Positions 25,305 through 33,178 of a DNA stretch of 39,929 nucleotides are shown here, in pieces. Each line of letters begins with the position of its first letter. Positions within the stretch are counted from its first letter, which is position 1. The notes beneath the pieces were generated by a model. The model made no database searches. It was not told the origin of the DNA and worked only from the letters and a program-made list of their open reading frames with translations. Origin of the DNA: Avimonoglobus sp965151315 (lineage in GTDB: Bacteria > Bacillota > Clostridia > UBA1381); NCBI GenBank assembly GCA_965151315.1, contig CBCTZG010000019.1, positions 1 to 39,929 of the forward strand, in the 5' to 3' direction. Position numbers and translations under genes: made by a program.

Positions 25305-25862
25305 TCAATCCTCTGTTTGGGTAACCAGGATATTGAATTTTCCCCGGAACACTTCCTGCAGTGCAACTTTGATTCGTACCCAAACGATATATTCCTCTGT
25401 GTCCTTTACACGCTTTACCTCAAATTTCGCGATGAGCTTATCGCCCTTTTTAATTTCTTTTATAAACTTTATATTGGCTACCCGAATGACTGCTGTTTTC
25501 GCGTTGATCAGCTGTAAGACCAAATTTTCCGCAAAGGCAAAAACCGCTTGTCCCTTCACAACGTCCGTTCCGGCAAATGTCATGGTTTCATCAGTGGTCA
25601 TCACGGAGATCCCGTCATGATATAAATTTAAATCCAGTAAATCGCCGGTTTCCGCAGTATGGCTTCGGGAAAGGCCGCTGGCCGCCACGTTTTTGATCCG
25701 TTCCCGGTATTCCCGGATCCCTAACTCCGCCCGGTCTAAACGGATCGTCGCTACGCTGACGCCAAGCTGTTCGGCCAGATCTTCATCCTTCAAAAATGGG
25801 TTTTCTTCGATTTTCTGTTTTAACTGTATATGGCGAAGCTGCTTTTGTTCCGCTTTCCCCAT
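25305..25862 (-). CDS. fapR: FapR, malonyl-CoA-responsive repressor of lipid synthesis
   Basis: 185 residues. The N-terminal DeoR-like helix-turn-helix (about 20-60, FLKDEDLAEQLGVSVATIRLDR) is followed by a linker helix and a hot-dog domain that binds malonyl-CoA or malonyl-ACP and then releases DNA. It represses fapR-plsX-fab operons in Firmicutes. Here it leads exactly such an operon, and a palindrome resembling its operator lies just downstream of its own promoter. Start ATG 25862 (MGKAEQKQ), with AAAGGA about 7 nt upstream. Confidence 0.94.
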   Translation of the reverse strand: MGKAEQKQLRHIQLKQKIEENPFLKDEDLAEQLGVSVATIRLDRAELGIREYRERIKNVAASGLSRSHTAETGDLLDLNLYHDGISVMTTDETMTFAGTDVVKGQAVFAFAENLVLQLINAKTAVIRVANIKFIKEIKKGDKLIAKFEVKRVKDTEEYIVWVRIKVALQEVFRGKFNILVTQTED

Positions 25863-25925
25863 TTTCCCTTCCTTTCCCAGGAAAACCGGCAAATCGACAG
25901 ATTTCCTGATTTTTATGAATAGTTC

Positions 25926-25942
25926 TTATGACCAGATGATAA
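25926..25942 (-). promoter_or_regulatory. Candidate FapR operator
   Basis: TTATGACCAGATGATAA is an imperfect 17-bp palindrome (minus strand TTATCATCTGGTCATAA). It agrees with a FapR-type site TTAGTACCTGGTACTAA at 12 of 17 positions, including the central CTGGT. It sits about +7 to +23 from the predicted start site, where binding would block the promoter. Confidence 0.6.
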
Positions 25943-25955
25943 AAATACTATATGC

Positions 25956-25984
25956 ATTATACTCTAATCTTTTTCATTTTGCAA
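25956..25984 (-). promoter_or_regulatory. SigA promoter of the fapR-plsX-fab operon
   Basis: Minus strand TTGCAA (25984-25979), 17-nt spacer, TATAAT (25961-25956). Confidence 0.85.
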
Positions 25985-26092
25985 GCCTTTTTTGAAAAAT
26001 TCATAAAATATATACAAAATATGGTATGTTAATCTGGAATACCCCTATAGATACTGTGTCCAACTTTTGTCGAATCCTTGCCTGTTGAAACG

Positions 26093-26120
26093 AAAACAGG
26101 GAGCCATGCTCCCTGTTTTT
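26093..26120. terminator. Bidirectional terminator after the nifS-nifU operon
   Basis: Perfect 12-bp stem AAAACAGGGAGC / GCTCCCTGTTTT with a 3-nt loop. It lies directly behind the nifU stop and ahead of the fapR promoter region. Confidence 0.85.
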
Positions 26121-26122
26121 AT

Positions 26123-26551
26123 TTAATGTCCTCTTTGACAATCCGCACAGCAGTCCGGGCATGGGCCCTGACTGGTCTGCGTTGTGCCCTGATTTTTTTG
26201 ATAGCTTTGAATTGCTGCCTGGATTGCCTCCTCAGCTAATACAGAGCAGTGCACCTTTTCCGGCGGCAGCCCATCCAGCGCTTCCATCACAGCCCGGTTT
26301 GTCAGAGTCAGCGCTTCGTCTACGGTTTTCCCCTTAACCATTTCCGTAGCCATAGAGCTGGTGGCGATTGCCGCGCCGCAGCCAAAGGTTTTGAATTTGA
26401 CGTCCTGGATTACATTATCGTCAATCTGCATATAAATCTTCATGATATCTCCGCATTTGGCATTTCCCACTTGTCCAACCGCATTGGCATTTGGAATTTC
26501 GCCCACGTTCCGGGGGTTTGAGAAATGATCCATTACCTTTTCGCTGTACAT
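26123..26551 (-). CDS. nifU: NifU/IscU-type Fe-S cluster scaffold protein
   Basis: 142 residues. The three scaffold cysteines are present: Cys33 (NAKCGD), Cys58 (TFGCGAA) and Cys102 (KVHCSVLAEEAI). It accepts sulfur from the cysteine desulfurase encoded immediately upstream (3-nt gap) and assembles 2Fe-2S/4Fe-4S clusters. The protein ends in a short extension with four more cysteines, CPDCCADC (131-138), which is not part of the scaffold core and may bind metal. GGGA precedes the ATG within the nifS end region. Confidence 0.93.
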   Translation of the reverse strand: MYSEKVMDHFSNPRNVGEIPNANAVGQVGNAKCGDIMKIYMQIDDNVIQDVKFKTFGCGAAIATSSMATEMVKGKTVDEALTLTNRAVMEALDGLPPEKVHCSVLAEEAIQAAIQSYQKNQGTTQTSQGPCPDCCADCQRGH

Positions 26552-26554
26552 TGA

Positions 26555-27736
26555 TTATCCCTCCTTTCTCAGTACTTCTTCATATAACGGCGACATCATT
26601 CGCAGACGCTCAATCACCTGCGGCAGCTTTTCCAAAACATACTCCACCTCCGCATCCGTCGTATCCGCTGACACACTAAGCCGCAGGGAACCGTGGGCAA
26701 TTTCATGGGGAAGCCCAATGGCCAGGAGTACATGGGATGGGTCTAAATCTCCCGACGCGCAGGCGCTGCCACTGGATGCGGCAATCCCAAATGTATCCAA
26801 AAGCATCAGGATTGATTCGCCTTCAATATATTGAAATGAAAAATTGACATTGTTGCATAGCCGGTCCTGCCGCCGCGGCCCGTTCAGTCTGCAGTAAGGA
26901 ATCCTATCCAGGATCCCTTGGATCAGCTTGTCACGCTGGTCGGCCATTTTCGCCATGTTTTCCGGCAAATCTTGAACAGCCAGCGTAATTGCTTTGGCCA
27001 GACCGGCAATACCAGCTAAATTTTCTGTGGCCGCCCGCTTTCCACGTTCTTGACCGCCGCCATGGATCAGGTTTTCGATCCGTACGCCGTTTCGGATATA
27101 CAGCGCGCCAACCCCTTTCGGGCCATGAAATTTATGGGCGGAAACCGACAAAAGGTCAACGCCCAAATCCTGTACATGTATCGGCATGTGTCCAATGGCT
27201 TGGACCGCATCCGTATGCATCAGGATTTTATGCATTTTCGCGATTGCGGCAATTTCCGAAATTGGCTGGATTGTGCCAATTTCGTTATTGGCAGTCATAA
27301 TAGAAATTAAAATTGTCTGATCGGTGATGGCGGCCTCTACTGCCGCCGGATCCACCCGTCCAACACGATCTACCGGTAAATAAGTAACCTGAAATCCATT
27401 TTTCTCCAAAAAAGCACAGGTATGCAGTACCGCATGATGCTCGATCTGGGAGGTTATGATATGATTCCCTTTTTGCCTGTTTGCCAGCGCGATCCCTTTT
27501 ATCGCCCAGTTATCCGCCTCACAGCCGGATGCGGTAAAATAAATTTCATTGGCGTTGGCGCCGATGGCCTTCGCTGTCTGCTCCCTGGCCGCTGCCAAAG
27601 CTTTTCCCGCCTGCCTGCCAGCTTCGTAAAACTTGGAGGAAGCGTTTGCGTATATATCCGTATAAAATGGCAGCATGGCTTCCAAAACCTCCGGCTTCAG
27701 TGCGGTTGTGGCGTTATTGTCCATGTAAACTGTCAT
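26555..27736 (-). CDS. nifS: Cysteine desulfurase NifS type
   Basis: 393 residues. PLP enzyme that takes sulfur from cysteine for Fe-S cluster building. N-terminus VYMDNNATTALKPEVLEAM; PLP lysine in SVSAHKFHGPKGVGALY (about 203); persulfide-forming cysteine in SSGSACASGDLDPSH (about 325). Start ATG 27736 with AAAGGAG 8 nt upstream; an 8-codon extension to 27760 is unsupported. The organism clearly needs Fe-S enzymes, and this window itself encodes a radical SAM protein. Confidence 0.95.
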   Translation of the reverse strand: MTVYMDNNATTALKPEVLEAMLPFYTDIYANASSKFYEAGRQAGKALAAAREQTAKAIGANANEIYFTASGCEADNWAIKGIALANRQKGNHIITSQIEHHAVLHTCAFLEKNGFQVTYLPVDRVGRVDPAAVEAAITDQTILISIMTANNEIGTIQPISEIAAIAKMHKILMHTDAVQAIGHMPIHVQDLGVDLLSVSAHKFHGPKGVGALYIRNGVRIENLIHGGGQERGKRAATENLAGIAGLAKAITLAVQDLPENMAKMADQRDKLIQGILDRIPYCRLNGPRRQDRLCNNVNFSFQYIEGESILMLLDTFGIAASSGSACASGDLDPSHVLLAIGLPHEIAHGSLRLSVSADTTDAEVEYVLEKLPQVIERLRMMSPLYEEVLRKEG

Positions 27737-27781
27737 TATTATCGCTCCTTTCCTCAGCACCGTTTCTATGTGCTTGCCTAT

Positions 27782-27814
27782 AGTTTACCTTCTATTTCCT
27801 ATTTTGTCAATAGG
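27782..27814 (-). promoter_or_regulatory. nifS promoter overlapped by an inverted repeat
   Basis: Minus strand TTGACA (27810-27805), 17-nt spacer, TAAACT (27787-27782). The -35 box lies inside the perfect palindrome CCTATT-TTGTC-AATAGG (27798-27814), a plausible operator. It does not match the classical IscR consensus that I know. Confidence 0.6.
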
Positions 27815-27855
27815 TTATATAAATTTTATACTTTTTTTGTATAATTATTTTTTTC

Positions 27856-27884
27856 TGTACAAATCAGATCCCATACGGTATAAT
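27856..27884 (+). promoter_or_regulatory. Promoter of tmcAL
   Basis: TGTACA (27856-27861), 17-nt spacer, TATAAT (27879-27884). The -10 is perfect; the -35 has 4 of 6 matches. Confidence 0.75.
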
Positions 27885-27926
27885 AATTCCAGAATAATAC
27901 TTAGTATGGACAAAAGGCGGTAAATT

Positions 27927-29090
27927 ATGAAAATTACAGGCATAATCGCGGAATATAATCCCTTTCACAACGGACATCGGTATCAATTAGAATTTGCAAA
28001 AAAGCACAGCGACGCTGTTGTTGCTGTAATGAGCGGCAGTTTTGTGCAGCGGGGCGAGGCTGCTATACTGGATAAATGGACAAGAGCCCAGATGGCCTTA
28101 CTGTGCGGCGTGGATTTGGTTCTGGAGCTGCCGGCTTGCTTTTGCGTCAATTCGGCCGAGCGGTTTGCTTTCGGCGCCGTTTTCCTGTTAGATCAATTTG
28201 GAATCATTGATACCCTTTGCTTCGGCTCTGAATCCGGGGACATTTCCGAACTGACCCAGGCTGCCGCTTTGCTTCTGCATGAGCCGGACATGGTTTCTAA
28301 AAAAATTCAGCAGTATCTGGCTGCAGGAGAAAGCCATCCAGCTGCCCGCCAAAAGGCATATGCAGGGCTGATCCCCGAATCCATTCTGTGCCAGCCCAAT
28401 AACATTTTAGCGTTGGAATACCTGTGTGCCTTAGAACGCCTCAAAAGCCATATCCGTCCAGTCACATTGGGACGTGAAGCCGTAGGGTATCACGATCAGG
28501 CTCCAAAAGGCCTATTCGCCAGCGCAGCTGCTGTGCGCAGCCGGATGCAGAACGGGGCGGATTATTTTGCATGGGTCCCCACGCAGCTCCGGCCGGTTTA
28601 CGAAACTGCCGTTCACTATGATACTGCCCGTCTGGATACCGCAATTTCCTGTTATCTGCGCACTGCCAACCCAGAAAGGCTGCGGGCTGTCAGCGGCGTG
28701 GCGGAAGGTCTGGAGAACCGCTTGATTGCGGCAGGCCGGCAATATGACTCTATAGAAGACATTGTGCAGCATACAGTTACGAAGCGATATACCGCAGCCC
28801 GGATTCGGCGAATCTGCCTGTCTGCTCTATTAGGGCTTACCCCCGATTTAGCCCGTACACCGCCCCGGTATGCTCGGGTTTTGGGGATGAACCAAACCGG
28901 GAAGTCGCTCCTTGCCGCGATCCGCAAAACCACCAAACTGCAAATTGTTACAAAAACAGCGGATTATAACAGTACTGATTCCATGTTTGCCAAAGATATC
29001 CTGGCAACTGATCTTGCGGCACTGTGCGCGGATTCACCTACATACAGACAGGCGGGAAAAGATTATAAAACCACACCGGTGATTGTCTAG
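27927..29090 (+). CDS. tmcAL: tRNA(Met) cytidine acetate ligase
   Basis: 387 residues. TmcAL acetylates C34 of elongator tRNA-Met using acetate and ATP. The N-terminal nucleotidyltransferase motif IAEYNPFHNGHRYQL (7-21, with HNGH as the HIGH-like element) and the blocks VMSGSFVQRGEAAI and FGSESGD are all as in the family (formerly DUF795/YlbM). Start ATG 27927 with AAAGGCGG 6 nt upstream. The gene has no visible terminator before the next gene. Confidence 0.93.
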   Translation: MKITGIIAEYNPFHNGHRYQLEFAKKHSDAVVAVMSGSFVQRGEAAILDKWTRAQMALLCGVDLVLELPACFCVNSAERFAFGAVFLLDQFGIIDTLCFGSESGDISELTQAAALLLHEPDMVSKKIQQYLAAGESHPAARQKAYAGLIPESILCQPNNILALEYLCALERLKSHIRPVTLGREAVGYHDQAPKGLFASAAAVRSRMQNGADYFAWVPTQLRPVYETAVHYDTARLDTAISCYLRTANPERLRAVSGVAEGLENRLIAAGRQYDSIEDIVQHTVTKRYTAARIRRICLSALLGLTPDLARTPPRYARVLGMNQTGKSLLAAIRKTTKLQIVTKTADYNSTDSMFAKDILATDLAALCADSPTYRQAGKDYKTTPVIV

Positions 29091-29180
29091 AATAGTGAAT
29101 AATAAGTTGTTCGTTATGTGTAAAAACTTTTAATTGATATATATAATTTGCCTGATTTTTAAAATATTCTTGTTGAAATA

Positions 29181-29209
29181 TTGTTAATAATGGATGTTTG
29201 TTGTATAAT
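29181..29209 (+). promoter_or_regulatory. Promoter of the large secreted protein gene
   Basis: TTGTTA (29181-29186), 17-nt spacer, TATAAT (29204-29209), in a strongly AT-rich intergenic stretch. Confidence 0.7.
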
Positions 29210-29243
29210 GTTAGAATAAGATTTATTGGGAGGGGAATTACAA

Positions 29244-31676
29244 ATGAAAAAAGTGTTTTTAAGCTTCTGGTGGATTTGTTTTATGATGTTTTTAATTCCG
29301 ATCACAATACAGGCGGCAAATACTGATCAAATCTATCGGTTAGAAAACCTGTACTTCACCACTTTAAACGGGGATGTGATCACAGATCCAACCGGTTCTT
29401 GCATGGCCGCTGTCATGATGACAAACATCAGTGCCAACAATCGCAGCGGCGATCAGCTGATAATTGCCGCCTACTCTTCTGATAATCTGCTAATTTCATT
29501 TAATATTCTGTCTTCTTCCTGTGAAAGCTGGAAACAGCAAAGTTTTTCCGCGTTGATCAACGTCCCGGACGGGATAAAGCTTGGGCATATAAAGGCTTAT
29601 GTTTGGGATAATATCGAAACAATGCACGTATTATCAAATATGCTGTTTGCAGAGTTCAATCCATTAGAAAATCTACAGAAGATTACTGCTCCGATTACCA
29701 TGGTGGATCCATCCACCTATCAGTTAGGTACGGGAAATGGTTATATTTGCATTTATGCTTCCAGCGACGCCCCAAAGCCTATAAAATATTATTTCAATCC
29801 CGCCGGCGCACAGCTATATGTCAACGGAATCCATTTAGGGATTTTAACAGAGGACTATTTTAGGACGTATATTCGCGATAAACAAAATGGCAAAATTGAA
29901 TTGGTTGATACCTATACTGGCTCCGGGCCTGCCGACGGTTACTATGATATTGTCAACGTAACCCGATATGCAACCGTACGTGTAGAAAGCGTATTGCCCC
30001 GCACCGGCCAGATCTTTTTTAGTAAGCGCGGAATGGATTTGTTCGATAGCTTCTTGACACTTGCCAAAGAAGACACTCGGCTGGAATATACTATTCGCTA
30101 TAATGGGCACGAAATCGGGATAGAGGATTTGCAGAAAGATGATATACTGACGATCGTGTATGATGTTACACATAGTTTTAGCGATTCCCGTTTTTATCAG
30201 ATCTATGTGTCCAGAAATACTGTGACGGGTACATTCTGCGGCACAAACAATTCAGACCAAACAATTTATTTGGATAATGATGCATATGAAGTTACAGAAT
30301 ACCAATATAGCTTTGATGATTTAATCGATGATTTAGGTTTGATATTATCCCGAAGGTATACTGCTTACTTAGATGTCTCCGGAAAAATTTTTGATATGGA
30401 TCAAATACCGAATGTGGAACAATATGCCATTGCAGACGGTATAGATACATCGGGTTCATATGACAATTATGGTTTAACACTATACTTTGCAGACGGTACA
30501 TGGGAAACTTTCAATGTAACCCCCAATATAAACGGCTGGGAAACACCCGAAGCTGCTATGAAACAGATTTATTCTGCGGAATTAAAAGATAGTGAAACAA
30601 CAGGCCCCGCCCGCAAGCGCAGCTGCAGCAACCGGGTATTTGAATTCCGGCTGGATTCAAACGGAAATATCAAAGAATTGGTCCGCCGGGAAGGTGTTGT
30701 GGCCGACAGTAGATTTAAAGCGGCCACAAACTCGGTAGGCTGTGTATATATGAATGCGGACACGGCTGTTATCAACACAGATGCCTATTACCCGGAAGAG
30801 CATATAGAGGATTTAAAATCTGGAAATACAGATTTCTTTGTAAACAATACAGACTACACTGTATACGGGTTTTGCGAAAAAAATATAGATGGCACATACC
30901 CAATGGTCATCATCGAGGAGACTGGTCCGGAATCGCCCTCGCCCGCTGCAGACAATACCCGGTTGGCTGTTCTTACATCATATGCGGCAGTGGCTTGGGA
31001 TAATGGCAGGGTCGTCTATACTTTAACAATGCTTACAAAGGGCGAAAAACAATCCTTTACGCTTTCAGAAAATGCTGTACTCAAGATGGGCGATAAGGTA
31101 TATTTTCTAGATAAGAACGATGTAGTTGTGTATACATTGAACGCAAAGGGGGAAATTGAAACCCTAGATACAATTTTTGAAGGCGAACTTTCTTATGATT
31201 GGGCTAAATTTCAGTCGGAAATGCAGAAACCTGGCGATCACAGTAATTTATTGCTGCTTCCAAGCAATAAACCGGCTTGGACTACAGAATGGCTGCCAGC
31301 GCACGATATGTCAGTTCAAATCGCGATCGGCCCAGTTATACATAAATCAGATAATTCGTTTTCTATTGGAAAAGTTTATGAGGATAAAAGCGTTTGTTCC
31401 GGCCCATATACAGATTTAAACAGATCTGAAACGCAGGATGGCGGAATATTACACATCGGCTTGAACGATGACACGGCGGTTTATGTGTATGACTATTCCT
31501 ATTCCAGTCAGGCAAATCTGTTCGCTGGTACAAACGATGATATTCTAAGAAGTACATTTACAAAGAATAACAATATAATTATGTGGGAATGGGGCGTTAT
31601 GAATATCGCAATTGCCAAGGTCGTAGATGGCACGGCCCAGGATGTGTTTATTTTTACTGGTGGACAATATGATTGA
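29244..31676 (+). CDS. Large secreted protein of unknown function
   Basis: 810 residues. Residues 1-25 form a signal peptide (MKKVFLSFWW... ending IQAA, with predicted cleavage after it). The rest is rich in Tyr, Thr, Asp and Asn, predicted mainly beta, with no transmembrane helix, no SLH domain and no sorting motif. A region near residues 60-140 (SAN..SGDQLIIAAYSS, then GHIKAYVWDNIETM) resembles a beta-sandwich module seen at the ends of clostridial surface proteins. The later part has repeated GD.VYFLDKN...YTLNAKGEIETL-style stretches typical of clostridial extracellular proteins. Start ATG 29244 with GGGAGGGG 8 nt upstream. Base composition looks more AT-rich than the flanking housekeeping genes, suggesting accessory status. 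I cannot assign a function. Confidence 0.85.
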   Translation: MKKVFLSFWWICFMMFLIPITIQAANTDQIYRLENLYFTTLNGDVITDPTGSCMAAVMMTNISANNRSGDQLIIAAYSSDNLLISFNILSSSCESWKQQSFSALINVPDGIKLGHIKAYVWDNIETMHVLSNMLFAEFNPLENLQKITAPITMVDPSTYQLGTGNGYICIYASSDAPKPIKYYFNPAGAQLYVNGIHLGILTEDYFRTYIRDKQNGKIELVDTYTGSGPADGYYDIVNVTRYATVRVESVLPRTGQIFFSKRGMDLFDSFLTLAKEDTRLEYTIRYNGHEIGIEDLQKDDILTIVYDVTHSFSDSRFYQIYVSRNTVTGTFCGTNNSDQTIYLDNDAYEVTEYQYSFDDLIDDLGLILSRRYTAYLDVSGKIFDMDQIPNVEQYAIADGIDTSGSYDNYGLTLYFADGTWETFNVTPNINGWETPEAAMKQIYSAELKDSETTGPARKRSCSNRVFEFRLDSNGNIKELVRREGVVADSRFKAATNSVGCVYMNADTAVINTDAYYPEEHIEDLKSGNTDFFVNNTDYTVYGFCEKNIDGTYPMVIIEETGPESPSPAADNTRLAVLTSYAAVAWDNGRVVYTLTMLTKGEKQSFTLSENAVLKMGDKVYFLDKNDVVVYTLNAKGEIETLDTIFEGELSYDWAKFQSEMQKPGDHSNLLLLPSNKPAWTTEWLPAHDMSVQIAIGPVIHKSDNSFSIGKVYEDKSVCSGPYTDLNRSETQDGGILHIGLNDDTAVYVYDYSYSSQANLFAGTNDDILRSTFTKNNNIIMWEWGVMNIAIAKVVDGTAQDVFIFTGGQYD

Positions 31677-31685
31677 TATTGAGTC

Positions 31686-31759
31686 ATGACCACCAGTAAA
31701 TTGGTGGCTTGCTCTGCCCCTATAAGAGGCAATTACAGGCTTAACCTCTATAAGGGGCA
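31686..31759. repeat. Double-hairpin element next to the IS200/IS605 remnant
   Basis: Two stem-loops: CCACCA/TGGTGG (31690-31707) and a longer one with arms TGCCCCT..AGAGG / CCTCT..AGGGGCA (31715-31729 with 31745-31759). The junction block GGTGGCTTGCTCTGCCCCTATA recurs once with one mismatch, at 37811-37832. Placement directly after the transposase stop codon suggests the right-end hairpins of an IS200/IS605-type element. Confidence 0.6.
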
Positions 31760-31985
31760 CTAAAAGCTTGGTACCGCATTACTATCACTGGCAGCCGCTC
31801 TCGTGCGGCTGTCTTTTTTTGCCTGCTGATTCTTGCTGCCCGTAAACGGGTCTATGTACTCATTCATGCTTATCTGATCCGCTGCATAACCCTCTTTAAG
31901 CTGATTTCGTATATACTCTGCCATTATCCTTTTATTTCTCCCTACCGTCGACACCCAAAGGGTTTTGACCCATACTTGTACTCTA
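31760..31985 (-). pseudogene. IS200/IS605 TnpA (Y1 transposase) C-terminal remnant
   Basis: The decoded tail WVSTVGRNKRIMAEYIRNQ, then ADQISMNEYIDPFTGSKN, is the conserved C-terminus of small IS200-like TnpA transposases. Just upstream, in another frame, EYKYGSKPF matches the segment that normally precedes it, so at least one frameshift is present, probably with a small deletion. The HUH motif and catalytic tyrosine regions are missing. Not functional. The frame continues upstream into alcohol dehydrogenase sequence, creating a chimeric open frame of 142 codons (31760-32188). Confidence 0.8.
31790..31820 (+). terminator. Intrinsic terminator, rightward
   Basis: Stem CAGCCGC / GCGGCTG (31792-31798 with 31805-31811), then TC and seven T. 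It would end the transcript of the large secreted protein gene. It lies within the 3' end of the transposase remnant on the other strand. Confidence 0.8.
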
Positions 31986-32127
31986 GCAGGTCTGATGTGG
32001 TATAAAAAAAGTTGACACCCCATATTCAAGTTATAATCAAGAGAATATTGCTTTAAAAACGGAAGACGGCGAAGACAATCTCTAGAAAAAATAACCACAG
32101 ACGGACTCAAGGCAACCATCTGGAAAT

Positions 32128-32472
32128 ATTTCATCAGCGCCGGGTTGCCAAAACCGATTTTCTCGTTGGTTTCCTGATTGGAAATCACGCCCCAGCAGTT
32201 GATTTCTGAGCCTGTGCCCGCTGTGGTGGCAATGGTGACGATCGGCGCAGGCCCTTATTCACCAGCGGCTGTCCCTTGCCCATATCGCCGTTTCCACACC
32301 CGACTTTTTGAGCTGCTCCAGCGTGCGGTCGAGATAGCCGTTGGCCTTTGTGGACTTCCCATTAGAAACGAGTACCAGTGCCTTTTTGCCCGGCAGTTCC
32401 TGGCTGCCAAGCTCATAAGCTGCCGCTTCCGAAAATCAGGTTTGTTGGATTGTAAAAGTTAAATTTCATCAT
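32128..32472 (-). pseudogene. Iron-containing alcohol dehydrogenase, degraded
   Basis: Pieces of an Fe-ADH (butanol dehydrogenase-like) are readable in three frames in the correct order: MKFNFYNPTNLIFGSG from ATG 32469/32472; then YELGSQELPGKKALVLVSNG and KANGYLDRTLEQLKKSG after a frameshift; then IVTIATTAGTGSE and VISNQETNEKIGFGNPALM after another shift and the loss of roughly 70-80 residues. The C-terminal two thirds, with the iron ligands, is gone. A ribosome site (AAAGGA) survives upstream, and the gene followed the O-acetyltransferase gene in an operon. Confidence 0.85.
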
Positions 32473-32493
32473 TTTGATAACGTCCTTTCTAAA

Positions 32494-33048
32494 TTAAATT
32501 TCTTTTATGATTTTTGCCGGTACGCCCACCGCAATCACGCCCGGCGGAATATCTTTTGTCACAACCGAACCAGCGGCGATAATGGCGTTTTCACCGATTG
32601 TCACGCCCGGCATCACGGTTGCGCCTGTGCCGATCCAAACATTTTTACAAATGTGGATCGGCTTTGATTCGGTATTGCGCCGCTGCTTTGGGGCAATGCT
32701 GTGGTTGATGGTTACAAGGTTTACCCGCGGCGCAATTAAGACCTTGTCCTCCAGCGTAATACCGCCCCTGTCCATAAAGGTACAGTTCTGGCTGATAAAA
32801 ACATCCCTGCCGACAATGATATTCCTGCCGAAATCCGCGTAAAACGGCGGCATCAGCTCAAAGGATGGATCAACCTGCCGTCCTGTCAGCTCCGAGAAAA
32901 GCGCCCGCACTTCTTCTTTTGTGTGATAGGCAAGGTTGAGCTTTGCCAATATTTTTTGTGTTTGTTCGATTACCGCATTGATTTTATAAAATTCGGGATC
33001 GTGAATGGAAATAGCCTCTCCCGCCAAATCCCGCTCGAAAATATCCAT
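32494..33048 (-). CDS. Sugar O-acetyltransferase (maltose/galactoside acetyltransferase family)
   Basis: 184 residues. A left-handed beta-helix of hexapeptide repeats occupies about 60-180 (IIVGRDVFISQNCTF, ITLEDKVLIAPRVNL, VWIGTGATVMPGVTIG). An N-terminal helical Mac domain (TQKILAKLNLAYHTKEE) and the catalytic His in INHSIAP are present. It uses acetyl-CoA to acetylate sugars; the natural substrate is unknown. The reading frame is complete and has GGAGG 5 nt before ATG 33048. It is flanked upstream by an aldo/keto reductase 3' end and downstream by a broken Fe-ADH, so it is the only intact member of a former operon and seems to have lost its promoter. Confidence 0.9.
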   Translation of the reverse strand: MDIFERDLAGEAISIHDPEFYKINAVIEQTQKILAKLNLAYHTKEEVRALFSELTGRQVDPSFELMPPFYADFGRNIIVGRDVFISQNCTFMDRGGITLEDKVLIAPRVNLVTINHSIAPKQRRNTESKPIHICKNVWIGTGATVMPGVTIGENAIIAAGSVVTKDIPPGVIAVGVPAKIIKEI

Positions 33049-33068
33049 AGCTGCCTCCGTTTATTTTA

Positions 33069-33178
33069 TCAATACCAATCATGCTTTTCATTCCGGTCAA
33101 GGGCGTTGATCCGCTGCATTTCCTCATCGGTCAGGCTGAAATGGTACAGCTCATTATTTTCCCTGATTTGATCGGGGT
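33069..33178 (-). pseudogene. Aldo/keto reductase, 3' end only
   Basis: About 36 residues, NPDQIRENNELYHF then SLTDEEMQRINALD and EKHDWY, which is the standard C-terminus of aldo/keto reductases. It ends at TGA 33071-33069. Everything upstream (barrel, catalytic Tyr/Lys/His) is absent. At about 33,170-33,180 the sequence changes into the 3' part of a lysR gene read in the opposite direction. Confidence 0.82.

Noticed and set aside
26041..26080. Stretch with TGTGTCCAACTTTTGTCG, reminiscent of some IS terminal repeats
   Set aside because: Single occurrence, no partner repeat and no transposase nearby, so it is not sufficient to call an IS relic.
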